In this document: positions 33,970 through 42,818 of the stretch, piece by piece
Layout: every line of letters begins with the position of its first letter
How positions within the stretch are numbered: the first letter of the stretch is position 1
Assembly: GCF_900156435.1 (NCBI RefSeq)
Contig: NZ_FTPQ01000001.1
Location: forward strand, 1 to 64,000
Source of the DNA: Microbacterium sp. RU1D
GTDB taxonomy: Bacteria; Actinomycetota; Actinomycetes; Actinomycetales; Microbacteriaceae
DNA length: 64,000 nt
Direction: 5' to 3'
The notes under the pieces: generated by a model
Seen by the model: only the letters and a program-made list of their open reading frames with translations
What the model was told of the DNA's origin: nothing
Database searches by the model: none
Translations under genes and position numbers: made by a program

Positions 33970-34529
33970 TGACTTCGCTTCCGCACGGCACCCCGGAGAG
34001 CACGCCCGCCATCGGTACCTCGGTCTCGGCGGACGACTTCAAGCGCGCGTTCCGCGGCCACCCCGGCGGCATCGCGGTGATCACCGCCTACGGCGAGAAC
34101 GGTCCCGTCGCCCTCACGGCGTCGAGCGTGTCATCGGTGAGCGCCGACCCGCCGCTGCTGATCTTCTCGGTCTCGGCCCTGTCGTCGGCGACGCCCACCA
34201 TCATCGCGGCCGACACGATCGTGGTCCACCTGCTCGACGCCGAGGACATCGGCTTGGCCCGCACGGCCGCCACCAGCGGCCTCGATCGCTTCGCCGACAC
34301 CTCGACCTGGTCACGCCTCGCGACCGGCGAGCCGGTCTACCACGGCGTGCGCGCATGGCTGCGCTGCAAGATCGTCAGTCGCATGGATGCCGGCGGTTCC
34401 ACCGTCATCGCCGCGCAGGCCCTGCAGGTCGACGTCGAGCGCGACCTCGAGCCGGGCGAGCCCGGAGCCGCTCTGGTGTACCACAACCGCACGTGGCACC
34501 GCCTGGGCGAGCACTCGCGGCTGGACTGA
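33969..34529 (+). CDS. Flavin reductase-like FMN-binding protein
   Basis: 186 aa of the flavin reductase (Flavin_Reduct, PF01613) family. Typical segments are FKRAFRGHPGGIAVITAYGENGPVALTASSVSSVSADPPLLIFSVS, where TASSVSSVSxxPPL is the FMN-contact signature, and a late ALVYHNRTWHRLG, the HxxxYH-like end. Such proteins supply reduced flavin to monooxygenases or act directly as NAD(P)H:flavin oxidoreductases. No monooxygenase partner is adjacent; the gene stands alone between the ytf-like operon promoter and the converging hydratase gene. The ATG at 33969 appears leaderless. Confidence 0.87.
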   Translation: MTSLPHGTPESTPAIGTSVSADDFKRAFRGHPGGIAVITAYGENGPVALTASSVSSVSADPPLLIFSVSALSSATPTIIAADTIVVHLLDAEDIGLARTAATSGLDRFADTSTWSRLATGEPVYHGVRAWLRCKIVSRMDAGGSTVIAAQALQVDVERDLEPGEPGAALVYHNRTWHRLGEHSRLD

Positions 34530-34666
34530 CGCGCGATCCGGGGCCCGCCGTCGGTCGCGAGCCCCGCATCGACCACATCACGTCATACCGCCGACGCCGC
34601 CCGGCTCGAGGGGGGCGCTCGACCGTATGCGGTGACCTGGCACGCCGCCGTCGGCCCACGGGGTCG

Positions 34667-35473
34667 TCAGGCGAAGGTGATCTCGGCCGTCGCCAGGATG
34701 GCGTCACCCGGGCCCACGGCCACCACGCGCGTCGCATCGGCACTGCCGCACAGGCGGATCTGCCGGTCGACGAACCCCGGCGAGGTCACGCGTACCCGCA
34801 GCGCGGCGATGCGGCGGCCGGGGGCGTGCCGACGCGCGGCATCCACGAGCAGGATGCGCAGCAACGGCCCGTGCACCAGCAGGTCGGGCAGCCCCTCGAC
34901 CTCGCGTGCCCACCGGCGGTCGTAGTGCACAAGGTGCGTGTTGAACGTCAGGGCCGAAAAGCGGAAGAGGCGACGCGCGTCGAGGGTCACGGTCTCGATC
35001 CAGGCGGCCTCTGCGGCGGCGGCCGGGTCGGTGCGCGGCGCACGGGCGGGGGTCGAAGGCGCGCCGAGGAACACGTCGTGCCACGCGCTGTGCACCACGA
35101 CCACGCCGTCGACGGCGAAGGTGCGCTCGATGTCGGCGAAGACGAGCGGCCCGCTCGCACCGGCCTTCTCCACGACGGATCCCGCCGTGGCCGTCTGCGT
35201 CACCTCGTCGCCGAGGCGGAGCGCCCCCTCGAACACCGTGTCTTCGCCCGCGTACATGCGACGCGGCAGGTCGATCTTGGGCAGGATCCCGTCGCGCGCG
35301 GGCGTGCCGTCGGCGCGCAGGTCGTCGAATGACACGGTGAACGGGAAGTACGCACCCTCCCAGCCCGGCGGGAGCTCGTCGCCGACGGACCGTACCGGTT
35401 CGGCCGCGGCGAAGGTCCCGCGATATGCCTCGGCGGGCGCGGCATCCAGGATCTCCGTGCGGATGATGCTCAC
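34667..35473 (-). CDS. HTD2/MaoC-type hydroxyacyl-CoA hydratase (FAS1-like dehydratase)
   Basis: 268-aa double-hotdog protein. The N-terminal half has YAGEDTVFEGALRLGDEVTQTATAGSVVEKAGASGPLVFADIERTF, the pattern of FAS1-like N-terminal hotdogs in mesaconyl-C4-CoA hydratases and related enzymes. The C-terminal half has FRFSALTFNTHLVHYDRRWA, the HTD2-type active-site region with the H-x-x-x-x-D arrangement. It should add or remove water from an enoyl-CoA. The GTG at 35473 overlaps the CoA-transferase stop by four bases. In this operon a branched C5-C6 dicarboxyl enoyl-CoA, such as methylglutaconyl-CoA or mesaconyl/itaconyl-CoA, is the plausible substrate; that is inference. Confidence 0.8.
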   Translation of the reverse strand: MSIIRTEILDAAPAEAYRGTFAAAEPVRSVGDELPPGWEGAYFPFTVSFDDLRADGTPARDGILPKIDLPRRMYAGEDTVFEGALRLGDEVTQTATAGSVVEKAGASGPLVFADIERTFAVDGVVVVHSAWHDVFLGAPSTPARAPRTDPAAAAEAAWIETVTLDARRLFRFSALTFNTHLVHYDRRWAREVEGLPDLLVHGPLLRILLVDAARRHAPGRRIAALRVRVTSPGFVDRQIRLCGSADATRVVAVGPGDAILATAEITFA

Positions 35474-36699
35474 GACAGGGCCCCCGATGCCCGCAGGGCG
35501 GCGAGGCGTTCGGCGTCGTAACCGGCGAGCGCGGTGAGGACGACGTCGGAGTGCTCCGCGAAGCGGTTGGCGACCCGTCCCGGCGTCGCCGGCGTCGCGC
35601 TGAGCTTGATGGGCTGACCGAACATGCGAAGGGTTCCCAGCGAGCCGTAGTCGGCCTCGACGATCATGTCGCGCTCGGCGGTTCCGGGGTCGTCGACCAC
35701 CTCGCCGATCGTCTTGACGGCGGTGAGCGGGATGACGTCGCCCGCCATCTCCTCGAGCTCCGCCTTGGTGTGCGGGGCCAGCCACGCCGAGACGAGCGGT
35801 TTGACGCGCCGCGCGTAGACCTCGGGGTCGAACCTCTTCCGCATCGTGTCGATCTCGGGGTCGTCGGCGATCTCGGTCGCCCCGAAGAGCACGCAGCTCG
35901 CGCGCCACAGCTTGTCGGTGTACGCACCGAAGAACACCTGGCCGTCGGCGCAGTCGAACAGCTCGTACGGACGCACCCAGGCGTGCTCGTTGCCCGCAGG
36001 CGCAGCCTCGACGCCGCGCACCGTGTACTCGACGACCGCGGTCTCGGTGAGCGCCAGCACGCTGTCGACCTGCGCGACGTCGACGAGCTGCCCCTCCCCC
36101 GTGCGCTCCGCGTGCCGGAGGGCGGCGAGCGTCCCCACGACGGCGAACATCGTCGCCGACAGATCGCCGATCGTGACCCCCACGCGCACCGGCGGCCGGT
36201 CGGGGTACCCGTTCATCGACCACAGACCGCCCGCCGCCTGCGCGGTGTTGTCGAACGCGGGCCGACGGCTTCGCGACCCCGTCTGCCCGTACCCCGAGAC
36301 GGCGACGTACACGAGCCGGGGGTTCACCGCGCGCAGCACCTCATAGCCGACGCCGAGCTTGTCCATCGTGCCGGGGCGGAAGTTCTCGACGAGAATGTCG
36401 GCGCTGCGCACGAGATCGATGAGCGCCTCGACGCCGCCCGGAGCCGCGAGGTCGAGCCCCACGCCGAGCTTTCCGCGGTTGTACTGGGCGTAGTACCCGC
36501 TGAACTCCTCGTCGCCGTCGGAGAGATACGGGGGGAAGCCGCGCGAGACGTCGGGGTCGCGCGGGTTCTCGATCTTGACGACCGTCGCCCCCAGATCAGC
36601 GAGCATCTGCGCGGCGTAGGGACCCGCGAGCACGCGGGACAGGTCGAGCACGACGACACCGCCGAGCGCGCCGGTGCCGGGGACGAGGTGGGCGGTCAT
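35470..36699 (-). CDS. CaiB/BaiF-family (family III) CoA-transferase
   Basis: 409 aa. The N-terminal region GVVVLDLSRVLAGPYAAQMLADLGATVVKIENPRDPDVSRGFPPY and YYAQYNRGKLGVGLDL is diagnostic of family III CoA-transferases. The catalytic aspartate is probably Asp179 in VTIGDLSATMFAV, which forms the acyl-enzyme anhydride in this family. The family includes the mammalian succinate-hydroxymethylglutarate CoA-transferase (SUGCT), which is relevant because HMG-CoA lyase and HMG-CoA reductase are encoded next door. The ATG at 36699 overlaps the lyase stop by four bases. It likely activates a dicarboxylic acid by transfer from succinyl-CoA or a similar donor. Confidence 0.9.
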   Translation of the reverse strand: MTAHLVPGTGALGGVVVLDLSRVLAGPYAAQMLADLGATVVKIENPRDPDVSRGFPPYLSDGDEEFSGYYAQYNRGKLGVGLDLAAPGGVEALIDLVRSADILVENFRPGTMDKLGVGYEVLRAVNPRLVYVAVSGYGQTGSRSRRPAFDNTAQAAGGLWSMNGYPDRPPVRVGVTIGDLSATMFAVVGTLAALRHAERTGEGQLVDVAQVDSVLALTETAVVEYTVRGVEAAPAGNEHAWVRPYELFDCADGQVFFGAYTDKLWRASCVLFGATEIADDPEIDTMRKRFDPEVYARRVKPLVSAWLAPHTKAELEEMAGDVIPLTAVKTIGEVVDDPGTAERDMIVEADYGSLGTLRMFGQPIKLSATPATPGRVANRFAEHSDVVLTALAGYDAERLAALRASGALS

Positions 36700-37661
36700 G
36701 CGGGGTGCTCCTCCGGGGTGGTGGTCAGGGCGTGGGCGACGCGCGACGCGTGCGGGCGACCCCGCACGCCGGCCAGCCAGGCGCTCGTGCGCGCGAGCGC
36801 AGGGATGTCGAGGCCGGTGCGGATGCCGAGACCCTCGAGCATCCAGGCGAGGTCTTCGGTCGCGAGATTGCCCGTCGCTCCGGGGGCGTACGGGCATCGG
36901 CCGAGCCCGCCCACGGACGCGTCGAACTCGGTCACCCCGGCCCGGAGGCCGGCGAGCACGTTGGCGAGCGCCTGACCGTACGTGTCGTGCAGGTGCAGGG
37001 CGAGCGCGGAGCGGGGGATACCGGCATCCGTCACCGCCTCGACGACCTGCTCGACGTGTCCCGCGGTCGCCACCCCGATGGTGTCGCCGAGGGCGATCGT
37101 GCGGCATCCGGCGGAGTGCAGCGCCACGGCGGCGTCGACGACGGCAGCGATGTCGACATCCCCCTCCCACGGGTCGCCGAAGGCCATCGAGACGTATCCG
37201 CGCACGGGGATCCCGGCGGAGCGCGCGTCGTCGACGACGGCGACCGCCCGGGCGACCGCCCCCGCCCGGTCGGTGTTCAGGTTCGCGCGAGCGAAGGACT
37301 CGGTCGCGCTCACCACGACCGCCACCTCGCGCATCCCGGCGGCGAGAGCGTCATCGAGACCGCGGCGATTGGGCACGAGGGCGACCGCGCGGGCCCCCTC
37401 GGGAGGCCGGACCGACGCGGAGACCCGGCGCGCGTCGGCGAGCTGCGGGATCCACGCCGGCGGCACGAAGCTGGTGACCTCGAGCGCCCGTGACCCGGCG
37501 GCGTACAGGCGGGCGCACAGCTCGGATTTGACGGCGGTGGGGATGACGTCGGTCTCGGCCTGGAGTCCGTCGCGCGGACCCACCTCGTACACGGTGACCT
37601 CGGCGGGCAGCCCTTCCGCCGCGACACGGCGCGGGGCCTGCCGTGGAGCCGGCCCGCTCAC
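36696..37661 (-). CDS. mvaB: Hydroxymethylglutaryl-CoA lyase
   Basis: 321-aa TIM-barrel lyase of the HMGL-like family. Motifs: VGPRDGLQAE (27-36) with the catalytic arginine and metal aspartate, GDTIGVA (192-198), the metal-binding HLHDTYGQALAN (223-234), and the glycine-rich catalytic loop SVGGLGRCPYAPGATGN with Cys256, the active-site cysteine specific to HMG-CoA lyases as opposed to isopropylmalate synthases. It cleaves HMG-CoA to acetyl-CoA and acetoacetate in the cytoplasm. The GTG at 37661 overlaps the reductase stop (GTGA), mirroring the mvaA-mvaB arrangement known from mevalonate-degrading Pseudomonas. Confidence 0.93.
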   Translation of the reverse strand: MSGPAPRQAPRRVAAEGLPAEVTVYEVGPRDGLQAETDVIPTAVKSELCARLYAAGSRALEVTSFVPPAWIPQLADARRVSASVRPPEGARAVALVPNRRGLDDALAAGMREVAVVVSATESFARANLNTDRAGAVARAVAVVDDARSAGIPVRGYVSMAFGDPWEGDVDIAAVVDAAVALHSAGCRTIALGDTIGVATAGHVEQVVEAVTDAGIPRSALALHLHDTYGQALANVLAGLRAGVTEFDASVGGLGRCPYAPGATGNLATEDLAWMLEGLGIRTGLDIPALARTSAWLAGVRGRPHASRVAHALTTTPEEHPA

Positions 37662-38932
37662 GAGGACCGCCCGCGCAGCTCGGCGAGCACCTCGGCGGCG
37701 TACTCGACCCGGATGCGGCCATCGGCGACGATCCGCGCAGCGACGGAGGCGATCTCGCCCACCTCCGCACCCGCGCTCGCCGCGATCGTGCGGGCGTGCA
37801 GGGTCATGTGCCCGCGCTGGATCCCTTCCGCGGCCAGCGCTCGGCACGCCGCGAGGTTCTGCGCGAGGCCCACCGCGGCGATCGTCGCGCCGAGCTCGCG
37901 CGCCGTCGTGATCCCCAGCAGCTCCACCGCGGCACGTGCCGCGGGGTGGGCGCGGGTGGCCCCACCGACCAGTCCCACCGCGAGCGGCACCTCGAGCGTT
38001 CCGACGAGATCGCCCGCGGCGTTGCGCTCGAAGCGCGAGAGCGCGCGATACGCCCCCTCCCTCGCGGCGTGCGAGTGGCATCCGGCCTCCACGGCCCGGG
38101 TGTCGTTGCCGGTGGCCAGGACGACGGCGGTGATGCCGTTCATGATGCCCTTGTTGTGGGTGGCGGCGCGGTACGCGTCGGCCTCGGCGAACGCGCTCGC
38201 CGCCTCGATGTCGGCGACGACCTGCGGGCCGCCGAGCAGGTCGGCGGGGAACACGGCGCGGGCGCGGGTGAGGCGCCGGTCGGCCTTGTTCGTCAGGATG
38301 CGCAGGAGGGTGCGGGCGCCCGCGATCTCGGCGATGCGCGGTGCCACCGCCTCGGCCATCGTGTTCACGGCGTTCGCGCCCATGGCATCCCGCACGTCGA
38401 CGTGCAGGTGCAGGATGACCTGCGTTCCGACGCGAGTGGGCAGGGTGCGTACCGAGACGTCGATCGCGCCGCCGCCGAGCGACACGAGCAGCGGGTCCTG
38501 CGCATCGGCGAGGGCGAGAAGCTCGTCGCGGGCCTCGAGAAGGCGGAGGCGGGTGCCCTCGGGGTCGGCCGCGTCGAGCACCTGCACCTGGGCGATCATC
38601 ACGTCGCCGGTCGACGAGGTGGCGAAACCTCCCGTCGCCCGGGCCATGCGCGCGGCGTTCGACGCGGCGGCGACGACCGAGGGTTCCTCGGTCGCCATCG
38701 GGACGAGTCGATCGACCCCGTCGATACGGAAGTTCGTGGCGACGCCCACGGGGATGCCGAGGAGTCCGACGACGTTCTCCACCAGGTGGTCCGCCTGCGA
38801 CAGCGACAGCCCCTCGGCGGGGTCGAAGGCAGCGAGATGCGCGGGGTCGAGCCCCGCGGCCTCCGCGACGAGGCGACGTCGCTCGAGCGGGGTGTGGTCG
38901 CGCAGACCGGGAAGTCGGCTGGAGGGTGTCAC
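37658..38932 (-). CDS. mvaA: Class II hydroxymethylglutaryl-CoA reductase
   Basis: 424 aa, the length of bacterial class II enzymes. Catalytic residues are visible: Glu52 in VENVVG, Asp182 in RDAMGAN, Lys261 in THNKG and His375 in RGHMTLHAR. There is no membrane anchor. Class II enzymes include the degradative NAD-linked MvaA of Pseudomonas mevalonii, which oxidises mevalonate to HMG-CoA. No mevalonate kinase or other biosynthetic gene is near, while HMG-CoA lyase overlaps the gene, so catabolic use is the likelier reading. The GTG at 38932 has the ribosome site GAAGGAG. A 121-bp gap separates it from the upstream regulator gene. Confidence 0.92.
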   Translation of the reverse strand: MTPSSRLPGLRDHTPLERRRLVAEAAGLDPAHLAAFDPAEGLSLSQADHLVENVVGLLGIPVGVATNFRIDGVDRLVPMATEEPSVVAAASNAARMARATGGFATSSTGDVMIAQVQVLDAADPEGTRLRLLEARDELLALADAQDPLLVSLGGGAIDVSVRTLPTRVGTQVILHLHVDVRDAMGANAVNTMAEAVAPRIAEIAGARTLLRILTNKADRRLTRARAVFPADLLGGPQVVADIEAASAFAEADAYRAATHNKGIMNGITAVVLATGNDTRAVEAGCHSHAAREGAYRALSRFERNAAGDLVGTLEVPLAVGLVGGATRAHPAARAAVELLGITTARELGATIAAVGLAQNLAACRALAAEGIQRGHMTLHARTIAASAGAEVGEIASVAARIVADGRIRVEYAAEVLAELRGRSS

Positions 38933-39053
38933 GCGGGCTCCTTCGCGGGCGGGCGGGTGCCGCGTCGACCGCGGCGTCCCCTCGACGCTAGGTCGGCGTC
39001 GACCCGCGGAATACGGACCCACGACACATCGGACGACCGCGGAAGTGGGCGTC

Positions 39054-40856
39054 TCACCCATCACCGTCGCGCTCCAGACGCTCACGCAGGTCGTCGAGGC
39101 GCACCGCGATCGACAGACGGAAGAAGCGTTCGCCGTCGCGCCAGCCCTCCCCGAGCAGAGCGTCGAGCTTCTCGAGTCGCTGCAGGATCGTGTTGGTGTG
39201 GAACGTCAATGCCCGGGCCGTGCGGGTGGGGCTCGCGCCGTGGTGCACGAACGCACGCAGGGTCGCGAGGAGCTCGCTGCCCCGCGCGCCGTCGTGACGC
39301 CGCACGGCCCCGAGAGCGGAGTCGAGGAACGCGTCGAGGGCGCGTCGGTCGGCGCCGATCGCGGCCGCGTAGGGGAGCAGGTCGTCCACTCCGACCAGGG
39401 CGTTGCGCAGACCGAGGGCGCGGGCCAGGGCGACCGCCGCCCGCACGTCGCGCGCGGCGGCGGCGATGCCGTCGGGTGCGGCGACGGTCGTCACGGCGAG
39501 CACGTCGAGATCCATGGCGTCGCGCAGCTGCCGGAACGACGCCGCGTCGACCGGCGCGGCATGCGCCGCGACCACGAGTCCGTCGAGTTCGCCGACCAGC
39601 GCCGTCTGTCCGAGGTGGTGCGCGAGGGCACGAGCAGCCGCCGCGCGGCGCTCCCCGGTCACGGCCAACGCCGTCACGGCGCCCAGCGCCTGCGCGTCGA
39701 CGCCCGAACGGCGCAAGGCCGCGGCGACGTCGGCCCGGCGCTGCGCGGAAGCGGTGACGAGGTCGATCAGCAGGTCGGAACGCTGGCGGTGATCGGCCTC
39801 CGCCACTGCCTCCTCGGAGAGGGCGAGGAGGGCGGCGACCTGACCCGCCCGCTCGATCGTGCGCCGGTCGACGTCGTCGAGCTCGCGTGCAGAAGGGCCC
39901 ACCACGACCACCCCGAGGCCGCGTCCGCCGGCGGCGATCGGGCTGACCACCGAGACACCGGCATCCGTGTCGTCGCCGCTGCGGGCCGCGTCGACGAGGG
40001 CGTCGGAGGTGGCGCCATGCATCGCCCGCACCGCGCCGGAGGCGTCCAGGATCGCCACCGGCGCCCGCAGTGCCGCCGAGAGCGCGGTCGCCACCGGCGC
40101 GAGCCCGCCCCCCGCCAGCACCGCGTCGACGAGCTCGCGATGCACGCGGTTCGCGCGGTCGCGCGCGGCGACGTGCGCCGTCAGTTCGGCGGCCGCCGCG
40201 CGGGCGCGCTCGGCCTGCCGGCGGGCATCGGCGAGGGCGGCGGCGGTCTGCAGGACGACCGAGGCGTGGTCGGCCAAGGCGGCCAGCAGGGCGGTGTCGT
40301 CGGGTCCGAATTCGCGCTCGCGGCGCTCGGCGACGAAGAGCACGCCGAGCACGCGGTCCTCGGAGAGCAGCGGCACCCCGAGCATCGAGACGATCCCCTC
40401 CCCCGCGACCGCCGCATCGACGCCCGTCGTATGCCGGTCGGCGTCGACCGCGTCGTAGCGGCGCACCGCGTGCGGCATCCGCGACTCGGCGATGGCGCCG
40501 ACGAGCCCACGCCCGGGCGGGACGACGAGGCCGCGCAACGCAGCGGTCACCGTCCCGCGCGTGGCACGGACCCTCAAGGTCTCGTCGGTCTCATCGAACT
40601 CCGAGAGGTAGGCGACGTCGGCTGCGAGCAGCTCGTGCGCCCGGTCGACGAGGCGTTCGAGTACCGCATCCGCGTCGCGCATCGCCGCGAGCTCCCGCGC
40701 GCTGGCGTACAGCGCCGCCAGCTCCCCGGTGCGACGGCGCAGCGCCGCGACGTCGGCGACGGTGGGCGGCGGCGGGTGGTCCGACCCGGCATGCGCCGTG
40801 GGCGCGGTGCCGGATGCAGGAGTGTCGGAGTCAGGCCCTGCAGCGGGGTGGGGCAT
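39054..40856 (-). CDS. GAF-domain transcriptional regulator with PucR-type C-terminal helix-turn-helix
   Basis: 600 aa. After a proline-rich start, a GAF domain spans about residues 50-195 (DADAVLERLVDRAHELLAADVAYLSEFDE, GLVGAIAESRMPHAVRRYDAVDADRH, VLGVLFVAERRERE). A linker helix follows, then a second ligand-domain-like stretch, and finally a PucR-type HTH (GSELLATLRAFVHHGASPTRTARALTFHTNTILQRLEKLDALLGEGW). GAF-PucR proteins often control catabolism of aromatic or other organic acids. It lies between the amidohydrolase (8-bp gap) and HMG-CoA reductase (121-bp gap) on the same strand, so it may be read with the importer operon and control the HMG-CoA genes downstream. ATG at 40856. Confidence 0.85.
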   Translation of the reverse strand: MPHPAAGPDSDTPASGTAPTAHAGSDHPPPPTVADVAALRRRTGELAALYASARELAAMRDADAVLERLVDRAHELLAADVAYLSEFDETDETLRVRATRGTVTAALRGLVVPPGRGLVGAIAESRMPHAVRRYDAVDADRHTTGVDAAVAGEGIVSMLGVPLLSEDRVLGVLFVAERREREFGPDDTALLAALADHASVVLQTAAALADARRQAERARAAAAELTAHVAARDRANRVHRELVDAVLAGGGLAPVATALSAALRAPVAILDASGAVRAMHGATSDALVDAARSGDDTDAGVSVVSPIAAGGRGLGVVVVGPSARELDDVDRRTIERAGQVAALLALSEEAVAEADHRQRSDLLIDLVTASAQRRADVAAALRRSGVDAQALGAVTALAVTGERRAAAARALAHHLGQTALVGELDGLVVAAHAAPVDAASFRQLRDAMDLDVLAVTTVAAPDGIAAAARDVRAAVALARALGLRNALVGVDDLLPYAAAIGADRRALDAFLDSALGAVRRHDGARGSELLATLRAFVHHGASPTRTARALTFHTNTILQRLEKLDALLGEGWRDGERFFRLSIAVRLDDLRERLERDGDG

Positions 40857-40863
40857 GCCGGCC

Positions 40864-42051
40864 TCAGCGCCCGGGCCGGTGGGCTCGATTCCACGCCAGA
40901 TCGGCGAGCGTCGCCGCGTGCAACCCCAGCTGCGCGTCGTCGAACACCGCGCGATCGGAGTGCAGAGGCGCGCGCCCCGAGGCCGGCGCGACGCCGAGGA
41001 AGACGAGCACGCCCGGCACGCGTTCGAGCACGTACGCGAAGTCCTCGGATGCCGGCGACGGCGCCTCGAGCACCCGCACCCGCGCCGGACCGTGAGCGGC
41101 GCGCAGCCCGTCGAGCACGACCGCGGTTTCATCGGGGTCGTTCACCGTCACCGGGTACGAATCGACCCAGTCGGTCTCCAGGGTGCACCCGTGGGCGGTC
41201 GCGATCCCCGCGAGGAGCGCCGGCAGCTCATCGCGCACGCGGGCGCGGGTACCGTCCGAGAACGTTCGCACGTTGAGCACCAGCGTCACCGTCTCGCTGA
41301 GCACGTTGCCCGCCGCCGAGTCGCTGCGGATGCCCGTCACCGACAGCACCGCGGGGTCTGTCGCGGGCAGACGCCGCGCGCCGAACGTCTGCACCGCCAG
41401 CACCAGCTCCGCGGCGACGGGCACCGGGTCGATGCCCTGGTGCGGCAGCGCCGCGTGCCCGCCCGTGCCGCGCAGGGTCAGGGTCGCTGCGCTCACGCTG
41501 GCCATCATCGGGCCGGGGCGGGTGACGAACGTCCCCGCATCGGTCATCGTGTCGACGTGCAGCGCGTAGGCGGCCACGGGCGTGTCGCCCGCGGCATCCA
41601 GCACGCCCTCCTCGATCATCAGGCGCGCGCCGGCGTACCCCTCCTCGCCCGGTTGGAACATGAAGACCACCGCGCCAGCGAGCTCGCTGCGGCGGGCGGC
41701 GAGCAGGCGCGCGGCACCGAGCAGTCCCGCCATGTGCAGGTCATGACCGCACGCGTGCATGGTCGCGAGCGGCGAGGAGAATGGCAGCCCCGTCGCCTCG
41801 GCCACGGGAAGGGCGTCCATGTCGGCCCTCAGCAGGACAACGGGCCCGGGTCGTGCTCCGCGCAGCACCGCGGTGACCGACGACAGCCCCACGCCGGTGG
41901 AGACGTCGAGACCGAGTGCGGCGAGCTCGCGTTGCAGCACCGCCTGCGTCCGTGGCAGGTGCAGGCCGACCTCAGCGACGGCGTGGAGCTCGCGGCGGAC
42001 GGCGACCAGCTCGGGGACGAGCGCCGCCGCCGCGTCGGCGAAGCCGCTCAT
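40864..42051 (-). CDS. M20-family amidohydrolase
   Basis: 395-aa metallo-amidohydrolase of the M20D (hippurate hydrolase / N-acyl amino acid hydrolase) group. It shows RRELHAVAEVGLHLPRT near the start, ADMDALPVAE, the metal site HACGHDLH (Cys101, His103), the catalytic glutamate in QPGEEGYAGARLMIEEG, and LHSDRAVFDD near the end. It is cytoplasmic. The ATG at 42051 overlaps the ATPase stop by four bases. Being the first enzyme gene behind the importer, it probably removes an acyl or aminoacyl group from the imported compound. The substrate is not readable. Confidence 0.92.
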   Translation of the reverse strand: MSGFADAAAALVPELVAVRRELHAVAEVGLHLPRTQAVLQRELAALGLDVSTGVGLSSVTAVLRGARPGPVVLLRADMDALPVAEATGLPFSSPLATMHACGHDLHMAGLLGAARLLAARRSELAGAVVFMFQPGEEGYAGARLMIEEGVLDAAGDTPVAAYALHVDTMTDAGTFVTRPGPMMASVSAATLTLRGTGGHAALPHQGIDPVPVAAELVLAVQTFGARRLPATDPAVLSVTGIRSDSAAGNVLSETVTLVLNVRTFSDGTRARVRDELPALLAGIATAHGCTLETDWVDSYPVTVNDPDETAVVLDGLRAAHGPARVRVLEAPSPASEDFAYVLERVPGVLVFLGVAPASGRAPLHSDRAVFDDAQLGLHAATLADLAWNRAHRPGR

Positions 42052-42818
42052 CCGGCCGCCATCCGCACCCCGAGCACGGGCACGGCGTCGAGCAGATCGA
42101 GCGTGTACCGCTCGCTGGGCGCGGCCAACAACTGCTCGGTCGGCCCCGATTCGACGATGCGGCCGTGACGCATGACGGCGATCTCGTCGCTGATGTAGCG
42201 GACGACGGCGAGGTTGTGCGAGATGAAGAGCATCGACAGTCCGAGGTTGTCCTGCAGCTCCCGCAGGAGGTTGAGGATCGCGCCCTGCACCGACACGTCG
42301 AGGGCGCTCGTGACCTCGTCGGCGATGAGCACGCGGGGCTCGCCGGCGAGCGCGCGGGCGATCGTCACCCGCTGGCGTTGACCTCCCGAGAACGCGTCCG
42401 GGGTGTCACCAGCGCGGTCGGGGTCGAGGTGCACGAGCGTCAGCAGCTCCCGAACGCGCTCCACGCGGGCGTCGCGCGAGAACGTCCGGCCGCTTGCACG
42501 CAGGGCCTCGGCGATGGAGTCGCCGATGCTCATGCGGGGGTCGAGGGCGGAGAACGGATCCTGGAAGACGAGCTGAAGACGCCGGCGCGCGGCGCGCGCT
42601 GCCGCGCCTCGACCGGATGCCACGACTCCGTCGGCGCGCACTTCGCCGGCCGCGAGGGGCACGAGGCCCACCGCGGCAGCAGCGATCGTGCTCTTGCCCG
42701 ACCCGGACTCCCCGACGAGCCCGAGCGTCCGGCCGGAGGGCACGACGAGGGACACGTCGTCGACGACGGTGGCGCGGCCGTACCGCACGGACAGGTGATC
42801 GATCTCGAGGGCGTTCAC
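42048..42818 (-). CDS. Peptide-type ABC transporter ATPase (DppF-like)
   Basis: 256-aa ATPase. Walker A GESGSGKST, Q-loop VFQDPFSALDPRMSIGDSI (the oligopeptide-family QDPxxSLDPR pattern), signature FSGGQRQRVTIARAL, Walker B VLIADEVTSALD and H-loop FISHNLAVVRY. It is shorter than many DppF proteins because it lacks the C-terminal oligopeptide zinc/iron-binding extension. GTG start at 42818 behind GGAGG, overlapping the fused permease-ATPase gene by four bases. It is the second ATP-binding subunit of the importer. Confidence 0.9.
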   Translation of the reverse strand: MNALEIDHLSVRYGRATVVDDVSLVVPSGRTLGLVGESGSGKSTIAAAAVGLVPLAAGEVRADGVVASGRGAAARAARRRLQLVFQDPFSALDPRMSIGDSIAEALRASGRTFSRDARVERVRELLTLVHLDPDRAGDTPDAFSGGQRQRVTIARALAGEPRVLIADEVTSALDVSVQGAILNLLRELQDNLGLSMLFISHNLAVVRYISDEIAVMRHGRIVESGPTEQLLAAPSERYTLDLLDAVPVLGVRMAAG

